In this document: one piece after another, positions 1 to 7,415 of the stretch | Position numbering within the stretch: position 1 is the first letter of the stretch | Layout: each line of letters begins with the position of its first letter | Made by a program: the position numbers and the translations under genes | Source: Aquimarina latercula DSM 2041 | Lineage (GTDB): Bacteria > Bacteroidota > Bacteroidia > Flavobacteriales > Flavobacteriaceae | NCBI RefSeq assembly: GCF_000430645.1 | Contig: NZ_AUMK01000011.1 | Coordinates: 62,001 to 126,000 of the forward strand | Length of the DNA: 64,000 nucleotides | Direction: 5' to 3' | The notes under the pieces: generated by a model | The model's database searches: none | What the model was told of the DNA's origin: nothing | What the model saw: the letters and a program-made list of their open reading frames with translations, nothing else

Positions 1-1886
1 TATCCATTTTTGATAGTATGATTTTCATAGTCTGATAATGTTTCCGTTAGAACTTTTTCTTCTGTAATTATATTCTGTTTTTTAGTTTTTTTTTCAGCTT
101 CTTGGTCGGAGGTGCCGTGTACCTGAAAAACAATTGGCAATGAATATAAAACATTTACTTTTTCTCCATTCGACTCTCCTGGGATCATTTTAGGTAGAGA
201 ACTAATTACTCTGTTAGCTTCTTCTTCTAATTCGATAGCTGGTCCACGAGATTGAACTTCTGTGATATTTCCTAAAGTATCTATTTTAAATCTTACAAAG
301 ATTCGATTTACTCCAGTTAAACCGATTGACTCTGCAATGTCTACATTGAAATTCCTATTGACGAATTGTTTGATTTCATCAGAGACACATTTTTTTACTT
401 CTTCATTATTTGTTAAATCCTTGCAATTCTGTGTCTTTGGTACTTTTTCTACTGCTGCATAAGGGATATTTTGTTCTCTTAAAATTAAGATATGTCTTAC
501 ATCTACTCCGTCTTTTTTTATTTTATCTACAGTTAGTAAATGCCATCCAAAAGAGGTTCTAAAAGGTTCAGAAATTTCACCTTCTTTTAAGGTAAAAGCA
601 ATAGCTTTAAATTTTTCATGAAAAGGAGTGTCTTTTTGTACAAAATATAATCCTCCATTACCTTTGGATCCAGGGTCTTCTGAATATAGTACAGCTCTAC
701 TGGCAAAGCTTTTACCATTTTGAATAATATCATTTTTAATTTCTAAAAGTCTATCAACAATCTTTTGATCTACTTTTGATAATGAATCTCTAGTAATTGT
801 TTTTATTGGTTGTTGGATTTCTTCTTCTTCTTCTTCTTCTATTGTTTGTTCAGTTTCTATAATATCTGAAACCTCTTTTTCATTATTAGAAATATTAGTT
901 TCAGCAGGAATTTCAGTTTCTATCTCAGTATCGACCTTTTCATGAGATAGTGAATTAGTCAATTCTTTAATCTCATCTGTTATTTTTTCAGATGAAATAT
1001 TTGCAATAGCAACAGCTTTTTGAGAAAAAGCGGTAAATGTAAGCATAACTACTAATAACGGTACAATAGCTAAGTATTTTAATTTAGCATTGGATTTTGA
1101 TTTCGTTTTTTGAAGCATGATGATTCTTTTTTTAAGTAATTTATGATTGAAGAAATTATTAGTAAACTTTACATTTTTAGTCTGGAAATTAGAGTTAAGT
1201 AATTGTTCATAATATGCTCTCTTTCCTAATTGTCTAATAGCGGATGCATCAGAGATATATTCGTGTAAAGTGATGATTCTAGAGTGATATATGTAAATCA
1301 AAGGATTAAACCAGAAAAGGATTTTGATTATTTCGAACCAAATGAGATCTAATGTGTGCTTTTGTTTTAAATGCACGATCTCATGAATTAGAATTTTGTT
1401 TTTTTCTGTTTCCGATAATTCATTTCCAATGTATATAGTGTTCCAAAAAGTAAAGGCATCTTTACTATCAGGTAATATTCTAACAGGGAATTTACTGATC
1501 ATCCCTTTAGAAGATTTTTGTTTTAAAGAACGAATGATTAGTATTTTTCTAATAAACAAGAACACAGCTACAGAAACTCCGATTGTATAAAGAACTAACC
1601 ACCAATTTATCTGCAAAGATGCAGAAGAAACGGTATTTGCTATTTCCACTGTATTGTCAGAAATTCTTTCGCCAATAAAAACAGTTGGTAAGTTAACTAC
1701 ATAGTTATCTGGGATTGTTTCTTGGATACTTTTTACCTTAATGAAGGGTAGTGTTAAAGAAAGTACAGAAGTAACTAAAAGATATACTCTATTTACAGTA
1801 AAAAAAGTATCTTTTTTATGAAACAAGTCGTACGCTAATAAAAATATTAACTGAAATAATATGGTTTGGATGCAATATTGAAGCAT
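1..1886 (-). CDS. M56 (BlaR1-like) metallopeptidase with parvulin-like and TonB C-terminal segments, partial
   Basis: The reading frame is open from an ATG at 1886 to the window edge, so the C-terminus is missing. Residues 1-130 hold two or three hydrophobic segments. The zinc motif HEIVH is at about 168-172, and a second HEY motif follows about 40 residues later. Another membrane segment lies near 270-290. After it comes an acidic linker with a run of seven Glu (a TTC-type triplet repeat near 819-841). Residues 373-466 match the middle and end of a PpiC/parvulin rotamase: YSEDPGSKGNGG, then KEGEISEPFRTSFGWH, then VDVRHILI. Residues 480-586 are a TonB C-terminal-type domain (GLTGVNRIFVRFKI ... 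GNITEV). The family relays periplasmic signals by proteolysis, usually to a BlaI repressor. It lies 35 bp after the next M56 gene and has no visible promoter of its own. The M56 and TonB calls are firm; the rotamase segment is clear by motif, but its activity is doubtful because the first strand is missing. Confidence 0.88.
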   Translation of the reverse strand, partial: MLQYCIQTILFQLIFLLAYDLFHKKDTFFTVNRVYLLVTSVLSLTLPFIKVKSIQETIPDNYVVNLPTVFIGERISDNTVEIANTVSSASLQINWWLVLYTIGVSVAVFLFIRKILIIRSLKQKSSKGMISKFPVRILPDSKDAFTFWNTIYIGNELSETEKNKILIHEIVHLKQKHTLDLIWFEIIKILFWFNPLIYIYHSRIITLHEYISDASAIRQLGKRAYYEQLLNSNFQTKNVKFTNNFFNHKLLKKRIIMLQKTKSKSNAKLKYLAIVPLLVVMLTFTAFSQKAVAIANISSEKITDEIKELTNSLSHEKVDTEIETEIPAETNISNNEKEVSDIIETEQTIEEEEEEEIQQPIKTITRDSLSKVDQKIVDRLLEIKNDIIQNGKSFASRAVLYSEDPGSKGNGGLYFVQKDTPFHEKFKAIAFTLKEGEISEPFRTSFGWHLLTVDKIKKDGVDVRHILILREQNIPYAAVEKVPKTQNCKDLTNNEEVKKCVSDEIKQFVNRNFNVDIAESIGLTGVNRIFVRFKIDTLGNITEVQSRGPAIELEEEANRVISSLPKMIPGESNGEKVNVLYSLPIVFQVHGTSDQEAEKKTKKQNIITEEKVLTETLSDYENHTIKNG

Positions 1887-1921
1887 ATCTTTTAATATTA
1901 ATTGTTTTATAATTTTTTCTA

Positions 1922-3766
1922 TCAATGTTTATGTTCATCCAACATATCTAAAGTCATAGCATATGATGGTACATTAAGACCTTGTGGGGATATAACTGTA
2001 TTGAAATCAAGGATATCTTGGCCTTCTTCTTCTATTTTTTTGTTGGTAAACGAAAGTACGCATTTTTCGTTCTTTTCTTCTTTTTTATAACCTTCTCCAT
2101 ATACAATTTTAAGATTATAAGTGCCTTCTGGAATGTTTCTAACAAAGTATTCTGTGTTCTTAGGCAGATGAACAGTTCTTGTACTTTTCAGTGTTTTTAA
2201 ATTAATAATCTCAATGATTACTTCGGTATTTTTTCCATTGGTTAATTTTAGATAATTATCTAATTTATAATCATATCTGGATTCATCATAATTTGCACAA
2301 TAAGGCTCAGCTTCTTTTTTGGATATATCATTTGTTTTGACCCCATTGTTGTAAGCTGCTGCTGCTTTTTCAGAAATTTCGCCTTTTTTTTCCTCCTGAT
2401 TAACATTTCCTTTGTTATCGGTATTGTTACTTTTAGAATCTTTAGGTAAGAAATCTAATGCTAAAGAATAAGAAGGTACATTTTTCCCTTTTTCATTTAT
2501 GATAATATTATAATCGAGAACGTCTTCTCCAGTTTCGGAAATAAACTCTGTTGCAAAACTCCCCGAACAATAACCATCTTTTTCCTCTTCTTTATACTGA
2601 TTTCCATAGACAGCATCAATTCGATATGTACCTTGAGGTATGTTTCTAACAAAATGAGTCTGAGACTTGTAAACTATAGCTGTTCTAATAATTTCATTTG
2701 TAGTTAAAGAGACAATTTTGGCAATTATATCAGCATTTTTTCCATTTGTAATTTTTAAGTAATTATCTAACGTATAATCATACTTAGAACCTTTGTTAAG
2801 ACATGAAGGCTGATTACTAGTTGCTATTTTTTTATTAATATCAGTGCTCTCTCCTTCTACCATAGTAGCGTCTTCTGATTTAGATGTACCATCATCTTTA
2901 CAAGAAGTGTAGGTAAGGATTCCCGTAATGACTGGTATTAATAGTAGGTATTTAAATTTGGCAATAGATTTTGATTGGGACTTTTGTAGCATAAGTATTC
3001 GTTTTTTGATTAATGATTGATTGAAAAATTGATTGATAAAAGTTATTTTTTCTGTTTGAAAAGCAGAATTAAGTAACTGTTCTATATAATTTCTTTGATT
3101 TACTTTATGTATAGTAACGGAGTCAGCGATATATTCGTGAAGTAGTGTGATCCGAGCTTGATAAATATAAATTATTGGGTTCCACCATAATAATACTTTT
3201 AATATTTCTATACCGATTTGATCGATGGTATGTTTATGATTTACATGAACTAGTTCGTGAGAAATAATGTTTTTCTTTTCTTCTTCTGTTAAAGAATCTC
3301 CTAAAAAAATGGTATTCCAAAATGAAAATGCGTGAGAGCTATTAGGGAGTATTATTATTCTTTTGTCAAAAGCTTTAGAAATATTAGAAACATTCCTTAG
3401 TATATGAAGTTTATGGAATTTTAATATAAGAACTACTATGCTGATCATTATTCCTATTAAGTATACTATTAATGACCAATTAACAGACTCAGAGGAAATA
3501 TTATAAATATCATTGGTTTCGTTTCCATTTAGTAGGGTGCGTTCAGTAGAGGCTATAATTGTTCTTTCAATAGTAGAAACATAAGCTCCTGTGGAGCTAG
3601 AATTAAGAAAATCAATCTCTATAAACGGAAGTGCTAACGATAAAAATGGTACTATCAATAGATATAGACGATTCCAATTAAAGAAAGTATCTTTTTTATG
3701 TAATATGTCATATATCAGAAGAAATATTAGCTGAAATATTAGGATTTGGAGGAGGTAATAAAACAT
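1922..3766 (-). CDS. M56 (BlaR1-like) metallopeptidase with duplicated C-terminal domain
   Basis: 614 residues. The N-terminal 290 residues have the BlaR1/M56 layout: membrane segments near 5-20, 33-50, 97-116 and 272-288, zinc motif HELVH at 170-174 and a downstream HEYIAD at 210-215. The last membrane segment ends in TSCKDD, which looks like a lipoprotein lipobox followed by acidic residues. The periplasmic part has no TonB domain. Instead it carries two copies of a domain of about 115 residues (322-440 and 490-610), each with YDY.LDNYLK.TNGKN, then FVRNIP.GTY, then VPSY..(L/T)LD. I do not recognise this domain; it may be a beta-sandwich. The gene is the first of a two-gene M56 operon. The promoter and paired palindromes are at 3892-3960. 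No blaI-like gene is adjacent, which is unusual for this family. Confidence 0.88.
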   Translation of the reverse strand: MFYYLLQILIFQLIFLLIYDILHKKDTFFNWNRLYLLIVPFLSLALPFIEIDFLNSSSTGAYVSTIERTIIASTERTLLNGNETNDIYNISSESVNWSLIVYLIGIMISIVVLILKFHKLHILRNVSNISKAFDKRIIILPNSSHAFSFWNTIFLGDSLTEEEKKNIISHELVHVNHKHTIDQIGIEILKVLLWWNPIIYIYQARITLLHEYIADSVTIHKVNQRNYIEQLLNSAFQTEKITFINQFFNQSLIKKRILMLQKSQSKSIAKFKYLLLIPVITGILTYTSCKDDGTSKSEDATMVEGESTDINKKIATSNQPSCLNKGSKYDYTLDNYLKITNGKNADIIAKIVSLTTNEIIRTAIVYKSQTHFVRNIPQGTYRIDAVYGNQYKEEEKDGYCSGSFATEFISETGEDVLDYNIIINEKGKNVPSYSLALDFLPKDSKSNNTDNKGNVNQEEKKGEISEKAAAAYNNGVKTNDISKKEAEPYCANYDESRYDYKLDNYLKLTNGKNTEVIIEIINLKTLKSTRTVHLPKNTEYFVRNIPEGTYNLKIVYGEGYKKEEKNEKCVLSFTNKKIEEEGQDILDFNTVISPQGLNVPSYAMTLDMLDEHKH

Positions 3767-3808
3767 ATTTTCTTTTTTAGTAAAACAGTTAAGGTATTAG
3801 TCAATCCA

Positions 3809-3848
3809 GAGTCTGAATATTCATATTTTAAAAGAATATATCAGACTC
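3809..3848 (-). other. Hairpin in the leader of the M56 operon
   Basis: GAGTCTGA (3809-3816) pairs with TCAGACTC (3841-3848), and the inner ATATTC/GAATAT arms also pair with one bulged base. It lies between the predicted promoter (near 3917-3924) and the ATG at 3766, so it would form in the 5' leader of the mRNA. There is no U-run, so it is not an ordinary terminator. Its function is unknown; mRNA stability is one possibility. The rest of the stretch 3767-4087 shows only the promoter/operator region. Confidence 0.5.
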
Positions 3849-3891
3849 AAGTTGACAACCCCAATGTTGTTTTTTTAGATAACTATATCTG

Positions 3892-3960
3892 TTCAACTAA
3901 TAGTTTAGTTGAATAGCAAATATATGTATTTTTTTGTTTTAACTAAATTTTTAGTTAAAA
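3892..3960 (-). promoter_or_regulatory. M56 operon promoter flanked by two palindromic operators
   Basis: Two perfect inverted repeats share the core AACTAA-N4-TTAGTT: TTCAACTAA-tagt-TTAGTTGAA (3892-3913) and TTTTAACTAA-attt-TTAGTTAAAA (3937-3960). Their centres are 46 bp apart. Between them, on the minus strand, is TATATTTG (3924 to 3917), a consensus Bacteroidota -7 box reading toward the M56 genes. One palindrome would cover the transcription start and the other the -33 region. This is what a repressor-controlled promoter looks like. BlaI/MecI-type regulators are the usual partners of M56 proteins, so a BlaI-like dimer is the natural guess. That assignment is inference. Confidence 0.72.
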
Positions 3961-4087
3961 AAAATGTGGAAATTTCACTACGGATTGTTATTCTTGGGTT
4001 TTATAGATGATTTCTATGGATATTTGATTTTATCCAATTGCGGTTTCAAAAACTAAATAATGCAATGTAAGGTATACTGCATTCTAT

Positions 4088-4510
4088 TTATAGGTTGGTA
4101 ATGGTGTTTTTTACTTCAAATTGTATTAGAATGGTATAGAATGCTTTAGAATCGACTACTGACGTTGATAGATCCGATGCCGGAATTATATCTGGAAAAG
4201 ACATCAATGTTCTGATAGCTTCTTTTTCTAGTTCTGGAGAAAACCCTTTAACTTGGATATTGTTCATTTGACCATCATTTGAGATATTAAACCTTGTGTA
4301 AATCCGATTGAGCCCAGGTTGTGCATAAGAAGAGACAGCTATAACGTCATAATTATTTTTAGCATATTGTTCTATATCTTTGCATACACAATGTTTTCTT
4401 ACACGTTCAATAATCTTGTTTTTACATTTAATTGTTGTAGGATTATTTTGAGAATAAGCAAAAAATCCCATAAGTAAGGTCATTGTGGTAATAAGAATAC
4501 ACTTTTTCAT
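4088..4510 (-). CDS. Secreted TonB C-terminal-domain protein
   Basis: 140 residues: a signal peptide (MKKCILITTMTLLMGFFAYSQ), then one domain resembling the TonB C-terminal domain found at the end of the first M56 protein. Both have the pattern (G).NRI..RF.I...G ... LE.EA.R....P..IP. There is no N-terminal membrane anchor or Pro-rich spacer, so it cannot act as a classical energy transducer and is probably free in the periplasm. Four Cys in the first half could form disulphides. It is transcribed toward the M56 operon but is 321 bp away. A -7-like TAAATTTG on the minus strand (4561-4554) is its likely promoter. Its function is unknown. Confidence 0.75.
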   Translation of the reverse strand: MKKCILITTMTLLMGFFAYSQNNPTTIKCKNKIIERVRKHCVCKDIEQYAKNNYDVIAVSSYAQPGLNRIYTRFNISNDGQMNNIQVKGFSPELEKEAIRTLMSFPDIIPASDLSTSVVDSKAFYTILIQFEVKNTITNL

Positions 4511-4662
4511 TTCAGGGGGTAGAATAAGTTGATAAAAGTATTTTGTTTTCCTACAAATTTAGATCTTGTAAAGGGTTCAAATGTTAATACAACTTTAAGG
4601 ATTCGATTAAAAAAGTAATATTACAGTAACAATATACTTTTTTAGTAGTCTAATAAATTACT

Positions 4663-5163
4663 ATGGATATAGCGTTAGTCATAATAGGGTTTATTTTATG
4701 TTTGGTAGGTATTATTGGTAGTTTTCTACCTGTGTTACCGGGACCTTTTACTTCTTGGATAGGTCTTTTGACATTGCATTTTACTAATGTTGTTCCTCAA
4801 AACTGGACTTTTCTAGGTGTTACACTAGCGATAGCGCTAGTAGTATGGATCCTTGATTATATAGTCCCCGCTTGGGGTACAAAACATTTTGGCGGTACCA
4901 AGTATGGTATGATAGGGAGTTCTGTAGGGCTTATCATAGGGTTGTTGTTTCTGGGGCCATTGGGGATTGTTATAGGGCCTTTTGCTGGAGCGTTTATTGG
5001 TGAACTTATAAAAGACAGTAATGATTCTGCTAAGGCTTTAAAAGCAGCTTTTGGTTCTTTTCTTGGTTTTCTTGCCGGTACTTTCGTAAAATTTATAGTA
5101 TCCGTAGCTTTTGTGATTTTATATATCAATAAAGTTTGGGAGCATTGGGGGGAATTGTTTTAG
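4663..5163 (+). CDS. DUF456 family membrane protein
   Basis: 166 residues, almost all hydrophobic, with four or five membrane segments. The GxxGSFLPVLPGPFTSWIGL signature near residue 17 and the Gly-rich GTKYGMIGSSVGLIIG plus GPFAGAFIGEL motifs identify DUF456, a Gly-zipper-rich family of unknown function. It is monocistronic. The upstream 152 bp is shared with the divergent TonB-like gene, and a strong hairpin terminator follows the stop codon. Role inferred only as an inner-membrane protein. Confidence 0.88.
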   Translation: MDIALVIIGFILCLVGIIGSFLPVLPGPFTSWIGLLTLHFTNVVPQNWTFLGVTLAIALVVWILDYIVPAWGTKHFGGTKYGMIGSSVGLIIGLLFLGPLGIVIGPFAGAFIGELIKDSNDSAKALKAAFGSFLGFLAGTFVKFIVSVAFVILYINKVWEHWGELF

Positions 5164-5175
5164 TAATAAACAATA

Positions 5176-5201
5176 AAAAAGAGCGTCTCCACGCTCTTTT
5201 T
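5176..5201. terminator. Intrinsic terminator after the DUF456 gene
   Basis: AAAAAGAGCG (5176-5185), loop TCTCCA, CGCTCTTTTT (5192-5201): a perfect 10-bp stem with A and T tracts on the two sides. It begins 12 bp after the stop codon at 5163. Confidence 0.9.
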
Positions 5202-5571
5202 CTTCACACAAATCATCTTAATTTAGGGGCTTATTCTAAAATTAAAACTCACTTTTATAAAAACTTTCATCTTGGGGGTAATGAAAGTACTAACTCATTT
5301 TCACCTTGTAAAGATAGTATAAAAAAGCTTATCACCAAATTATTTATGCATTTTATCTGTAAAAAAGTGTGTTTTAACATATTTAAATCTTTTTTATTTA
5401 ATTTTAGTAAGATTAAGACTACAATTGTTAAATTTAACATTGATATAATTATACAAATATGTTTTTCTCTAGGAATATAGTAGTAGGGGGTTCTAAGTTT
5501 TAAAAGAGATTTTTAGAATTCTGTGGTTTTTGATTTTGTGAGTTTAAGAATCTTACATATAGTATTAAATT
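5202..5571. other. Gene-free AT-rich stretch
   Basis: About 370 bases between two terminators. I see no convincing gene, RNA or repeat. A plus-strand open frame crosses it (5136-5480), but it starts inside DUF456 in another frame, runs through the terminator and has no recognisable composition or domain. Confidence 0.6.
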
Positions 5572-5603
5572 AAAAAAAGCCTCTCCGTTTTCAGGAAAAG
5601 CTT
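5572..5603 (-). terminator. Second hairpin terminator downstream of tRNA-Asp
   Basis: On the minus strand AAGCUUUUCC (5603-5594), loop UGAAAAC, GGAGAGGCUU (5586-5577), then a U-run. The 10-bp stem includes two G-U pairs. It lies about 100 bp past the tRNA, beyond a first terminator at 5661-5696, so the two would end transcripts in series. Confidence 0.7.
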
Positions 5604-5609
5604 CTCATT

Positions 5610-5642
5610 GGTTTACTAAACCACCCACGCAAACGGCGTGGG
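5610..5642. other. Two adjacent small hairpins between tandem terminators
   Basis: GGTTTA-C-TAAACC (5610-5622) is followed directly by CCCACGC-AAACG-GCGTGGG (5624-5642), a 7-bp GC-rich stem unusual in this AT-rich DNA. They sit between the two terminators behind tRNA-Asp. They could be part of a small structured RNA or processing signals. No known RNA family is recognised. Confidence 0.45.
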
Positions 5643-5660
5643 ACAACACAACTTCGTTAA

Positions 5661-5696
5661 TTGCAAAAAAAAGCTTCAATGTTAGTTGAAGCTTTT
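5661..5696 (-). terminator. Terminator of tRNA-Asp
   Basis: AAAAGCTTCAA (5669-5679), loop TGTTAG, TTGAAGCTTTT (5686-5696): a perfect 11-bp stem. On the minus strand the stem is followed by eight U. It lies 9 bp past the tRNA 3' end. Confidence 0.88.
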
Positions 5697-5704
5697 GCAA
5701 TTTG

Positions 5705-5778
5705 CGGTCTGGACGGGACTCGAACCCGCGACCCCCTGCGTGACAGGCAGGTATTCTAACCAACTGAACTACCAGACC
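5705..5778 (-). tRNA. tRNA-Asp (GTC)
   Basis: The 74-nt minus-strand cloverleaf has acceptor arms GGTCTGG and CCAGACC, a D-arm with AGTTGGTTA, an anticodon stem CCTGC/GCAGG around loop CTGTCAC (anticodon GTC), and a T-arm GCGGG-TTCGAGT-CCCGT. The discriminator is G. The CCA end is not encoded, as usual in Bacteroidota. Confidence 0.97.
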
Positions 5779-5864
5779 ATTGCCTTATTGCGGATGCAAA
5801 TATACACCTCATTTTAAAACCCGCAAATGTTTTTTCATTTTTTTTTAGTTTATTTTTTACTGTT

Positions 5865-6794
5865 TTATGCAAATTTCTGTCTTTCAACAAGATATGTTGT
5901 GAGAATTTTGTCAAAATCTTTTGTTATATCTGCTTTTACATATTTTATTTTGTATTGAGAACATTTTAATTTAAGTTCATAAAAATAGGAAGCAACTGCT
6001 TTTTGATAATTTTCTTTAATATTATCGGCATATAAATTTACGTGCTCACCAGTTTCTAAATCTATAAATCGAGTGGGTCGATTATTAAAATCAAAGTTTA
6101 GTTCCTTAGTGCTATCGAAAGTATGGAATAATACTACTTCGTGTTTATTATATTTAAGATGTCTTAATGCTTCAAATAATTTTTCTGGACTTGAGGTAGC
6201 TTGAAACATATCCGTAAATAAAAAGATCAATGATCTGCGGTGAATTTTTTCTGCAATTTGATGCAAAAAGGTATAGGTGTCGGTATTTCTTGTATCTGGA
6301 GTCGAAGATACTATTTGACTTAATTTGCTCAAAAGCATTTGGTGATGCCTTTCACTACCTTTTTCTTGAGAATAATAGTCATAAGTGTTGCTGTAAATAC
6401 TTAAACCAATAGCATCTCGTTGTTTTTTAAGAATGTTCATCAAGCAAGCAGTTGCCAACACCGAAAAACTAATTTTATTTAGTGAACCTAAATGATGTTC
6501 TTTAACCTCAGGATAATGCATAGAAGAAGAATTATCAATGATAATATGACACCTAAGATTGGTCTCTTCTTCATATCTTTTAGTAAATAATTTATCTGTT
6601 TTTGCATACAATTTCCAATCAATATGTTTCGTGCTTTCTCCATTATTGTATACTTTGTGTTCTGCAAATTCTGCAGAGAATCCATGAAAAGGACTTTTAT
6701 GCATTCCAGAAATAAAACCTTCTACCACTTGTTTAGCTAAAAGTTCAAGATTCGTAAAGCCTCCAGTTTTGTTAATTTCATTTTGGATATTCAT
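5865..6794 (-). CDS. DUF58 domain (vWA-like) protein
   Basis: 309 residues without signal peptide or membrane segment. The DUF58 signature is near residues 50-75 (GESTKHIDWKLYAKTDKLFTKRY), followed by a von Willebrand A-like metal site (DNSSSM near residue 88) and later FLFTDMF. DUF58 proteins normally occur with a MoxR AAA+ ATPase and vWA/BatA membrane proteins, and are thought to help chaperone or activate envelope proteins. No moxR or bat gene is adjacent here, so this copy is solitary. Confidence 0.9.
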   Translation of the reverse strand: MNIQNEINKTGGFTNLELLAKQVVEGFISGMHKSPFHGFSAEFAEHKVYNNGESTKHIDWKLYAKTDKLFTKRYEEETNLRCHIIIDNSSSMHYPEVKEHHLGSLNKISFSVLATACLMNILKKQRDAIGLSIYSNTYDYYSQEKGSERHHQMLLSKLSQIVSSTPDTRNTDTYTFLHQIAEKIHRRSLIFLFTDMFQATSSPEKLFEALRHLKYNKHEVVLFHTFDSTKELNFDFNNRPTRFIDLETGEHVNLYADNIKENYQKAVASYFYELKLKCSQYKIKYVKADITKDFDKILTTYLVERQKFA

Positions 6795-6941
6795 CCTTCG
6801 CTACGTATTAAGAGTATTCGTTTTAATAATTCAAACAATATAAGGATACTAAATTACTAATCCTGCCAGCCATAAGCGAAATTTTTCTTTTGGTTTTTTC
6901 TTTTCATTTGTTTGTAGTTGTTTTAAGGTTAACCAAAAATC

Positions 6942-7361
6942 GTGCTTGTTTTCTTTATATTTACAAATATAATCGAGGATTTTTTATCGGATACCTATAC
7001 GGATATCACACCAGATGATAAGTTTTCGCCATTTAAAGTCAAAAAGATTAAAGATAAATGTGATGCGTCTGATACTATTATAGCTATATGTATGCAAAGA
7101 GATGCTAAAGAACGAGTTCCAGAATGGGAAGAAATAGCTGCAACTGCTATGGCTGTCCAGAATATGTGGCTTACATGCGCAGCTAATAACGTTGGATGCT
7201 ATTGGAGTAGTCCCGTATCAATAAAATATGCAGACCAGTTTTTTGAACTTGAAGAAGGAGAAAGGTGCCTAGGTTTTCTTTATATAGGTAATTACGATAA
7301 AGAAGATGAGTTATCTTCTAAAAGAAATCCAGTCGAAGAGAAAGTAAAATGGTTCGATTAG
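6942..7361 (+). pseudogene. 5'-truncated nitroreductase family remnant
   Basis: From about 6970 the frame encodes the C-terminal two thirds of a YdjA/NfnB-type nitroreductase: ITPDDKFSPFKVKKI, then ICMQRDAKERVPEWEEIAA, then AMAVQNMWLTCAANNVGCYWSS. Family members are about 190 residues and begin with an FMN-binding Arg/Ser segment. That first 60-70 residues is absent. The only upstream start is a GTG at 6942, which adds an unrelated hydrophobic stretch. A promoter-like TTTATATTTAC sits just before the homologous part (6951-6962), as if a deletion had fused the old leader to mid-gene. A functional flavoprotein is unlikely. Confidence 0.72.
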
Positions 7362-7366
7362 TAAAT

Positions 7367-7396
7367 AAAAAACCCTTCCAAATTGGAAGGGTTTTT
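7367..7396. terminator. Shared bidirectional terminator
   Basis: AACCCTTCCAA (7371-7381) and TTGGAAGGGTT (7383-7393) form an inverted repeat around one central base, with A5 and T5 flanks. It ends both the nitroreductase remnant (plus) and the lipoprotein gene (minus). Confidence 0.85.
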
Positions 7397-7415
7397 ACAT
7401 ATATATGACTATATA

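Noticed and set aside
819..841. TTC triplet run as a possible phase-variable tract
   Set aside because: Changes by triplets only lengthen the poly-Glu linker and keep the frame.
3767..4087. Search for a blaI/mecI gene upstream of the M56 operon
   Set aside because: No winged-helix frame in this interval; only regulatory sequence is visible.
5136..5480. Plus-strand open frame of 114 residues
   Set aside because: Starts inside DUF456 in another frame, crosses a terminator, low-complexity AT-rich sequence with no recognisable domain.
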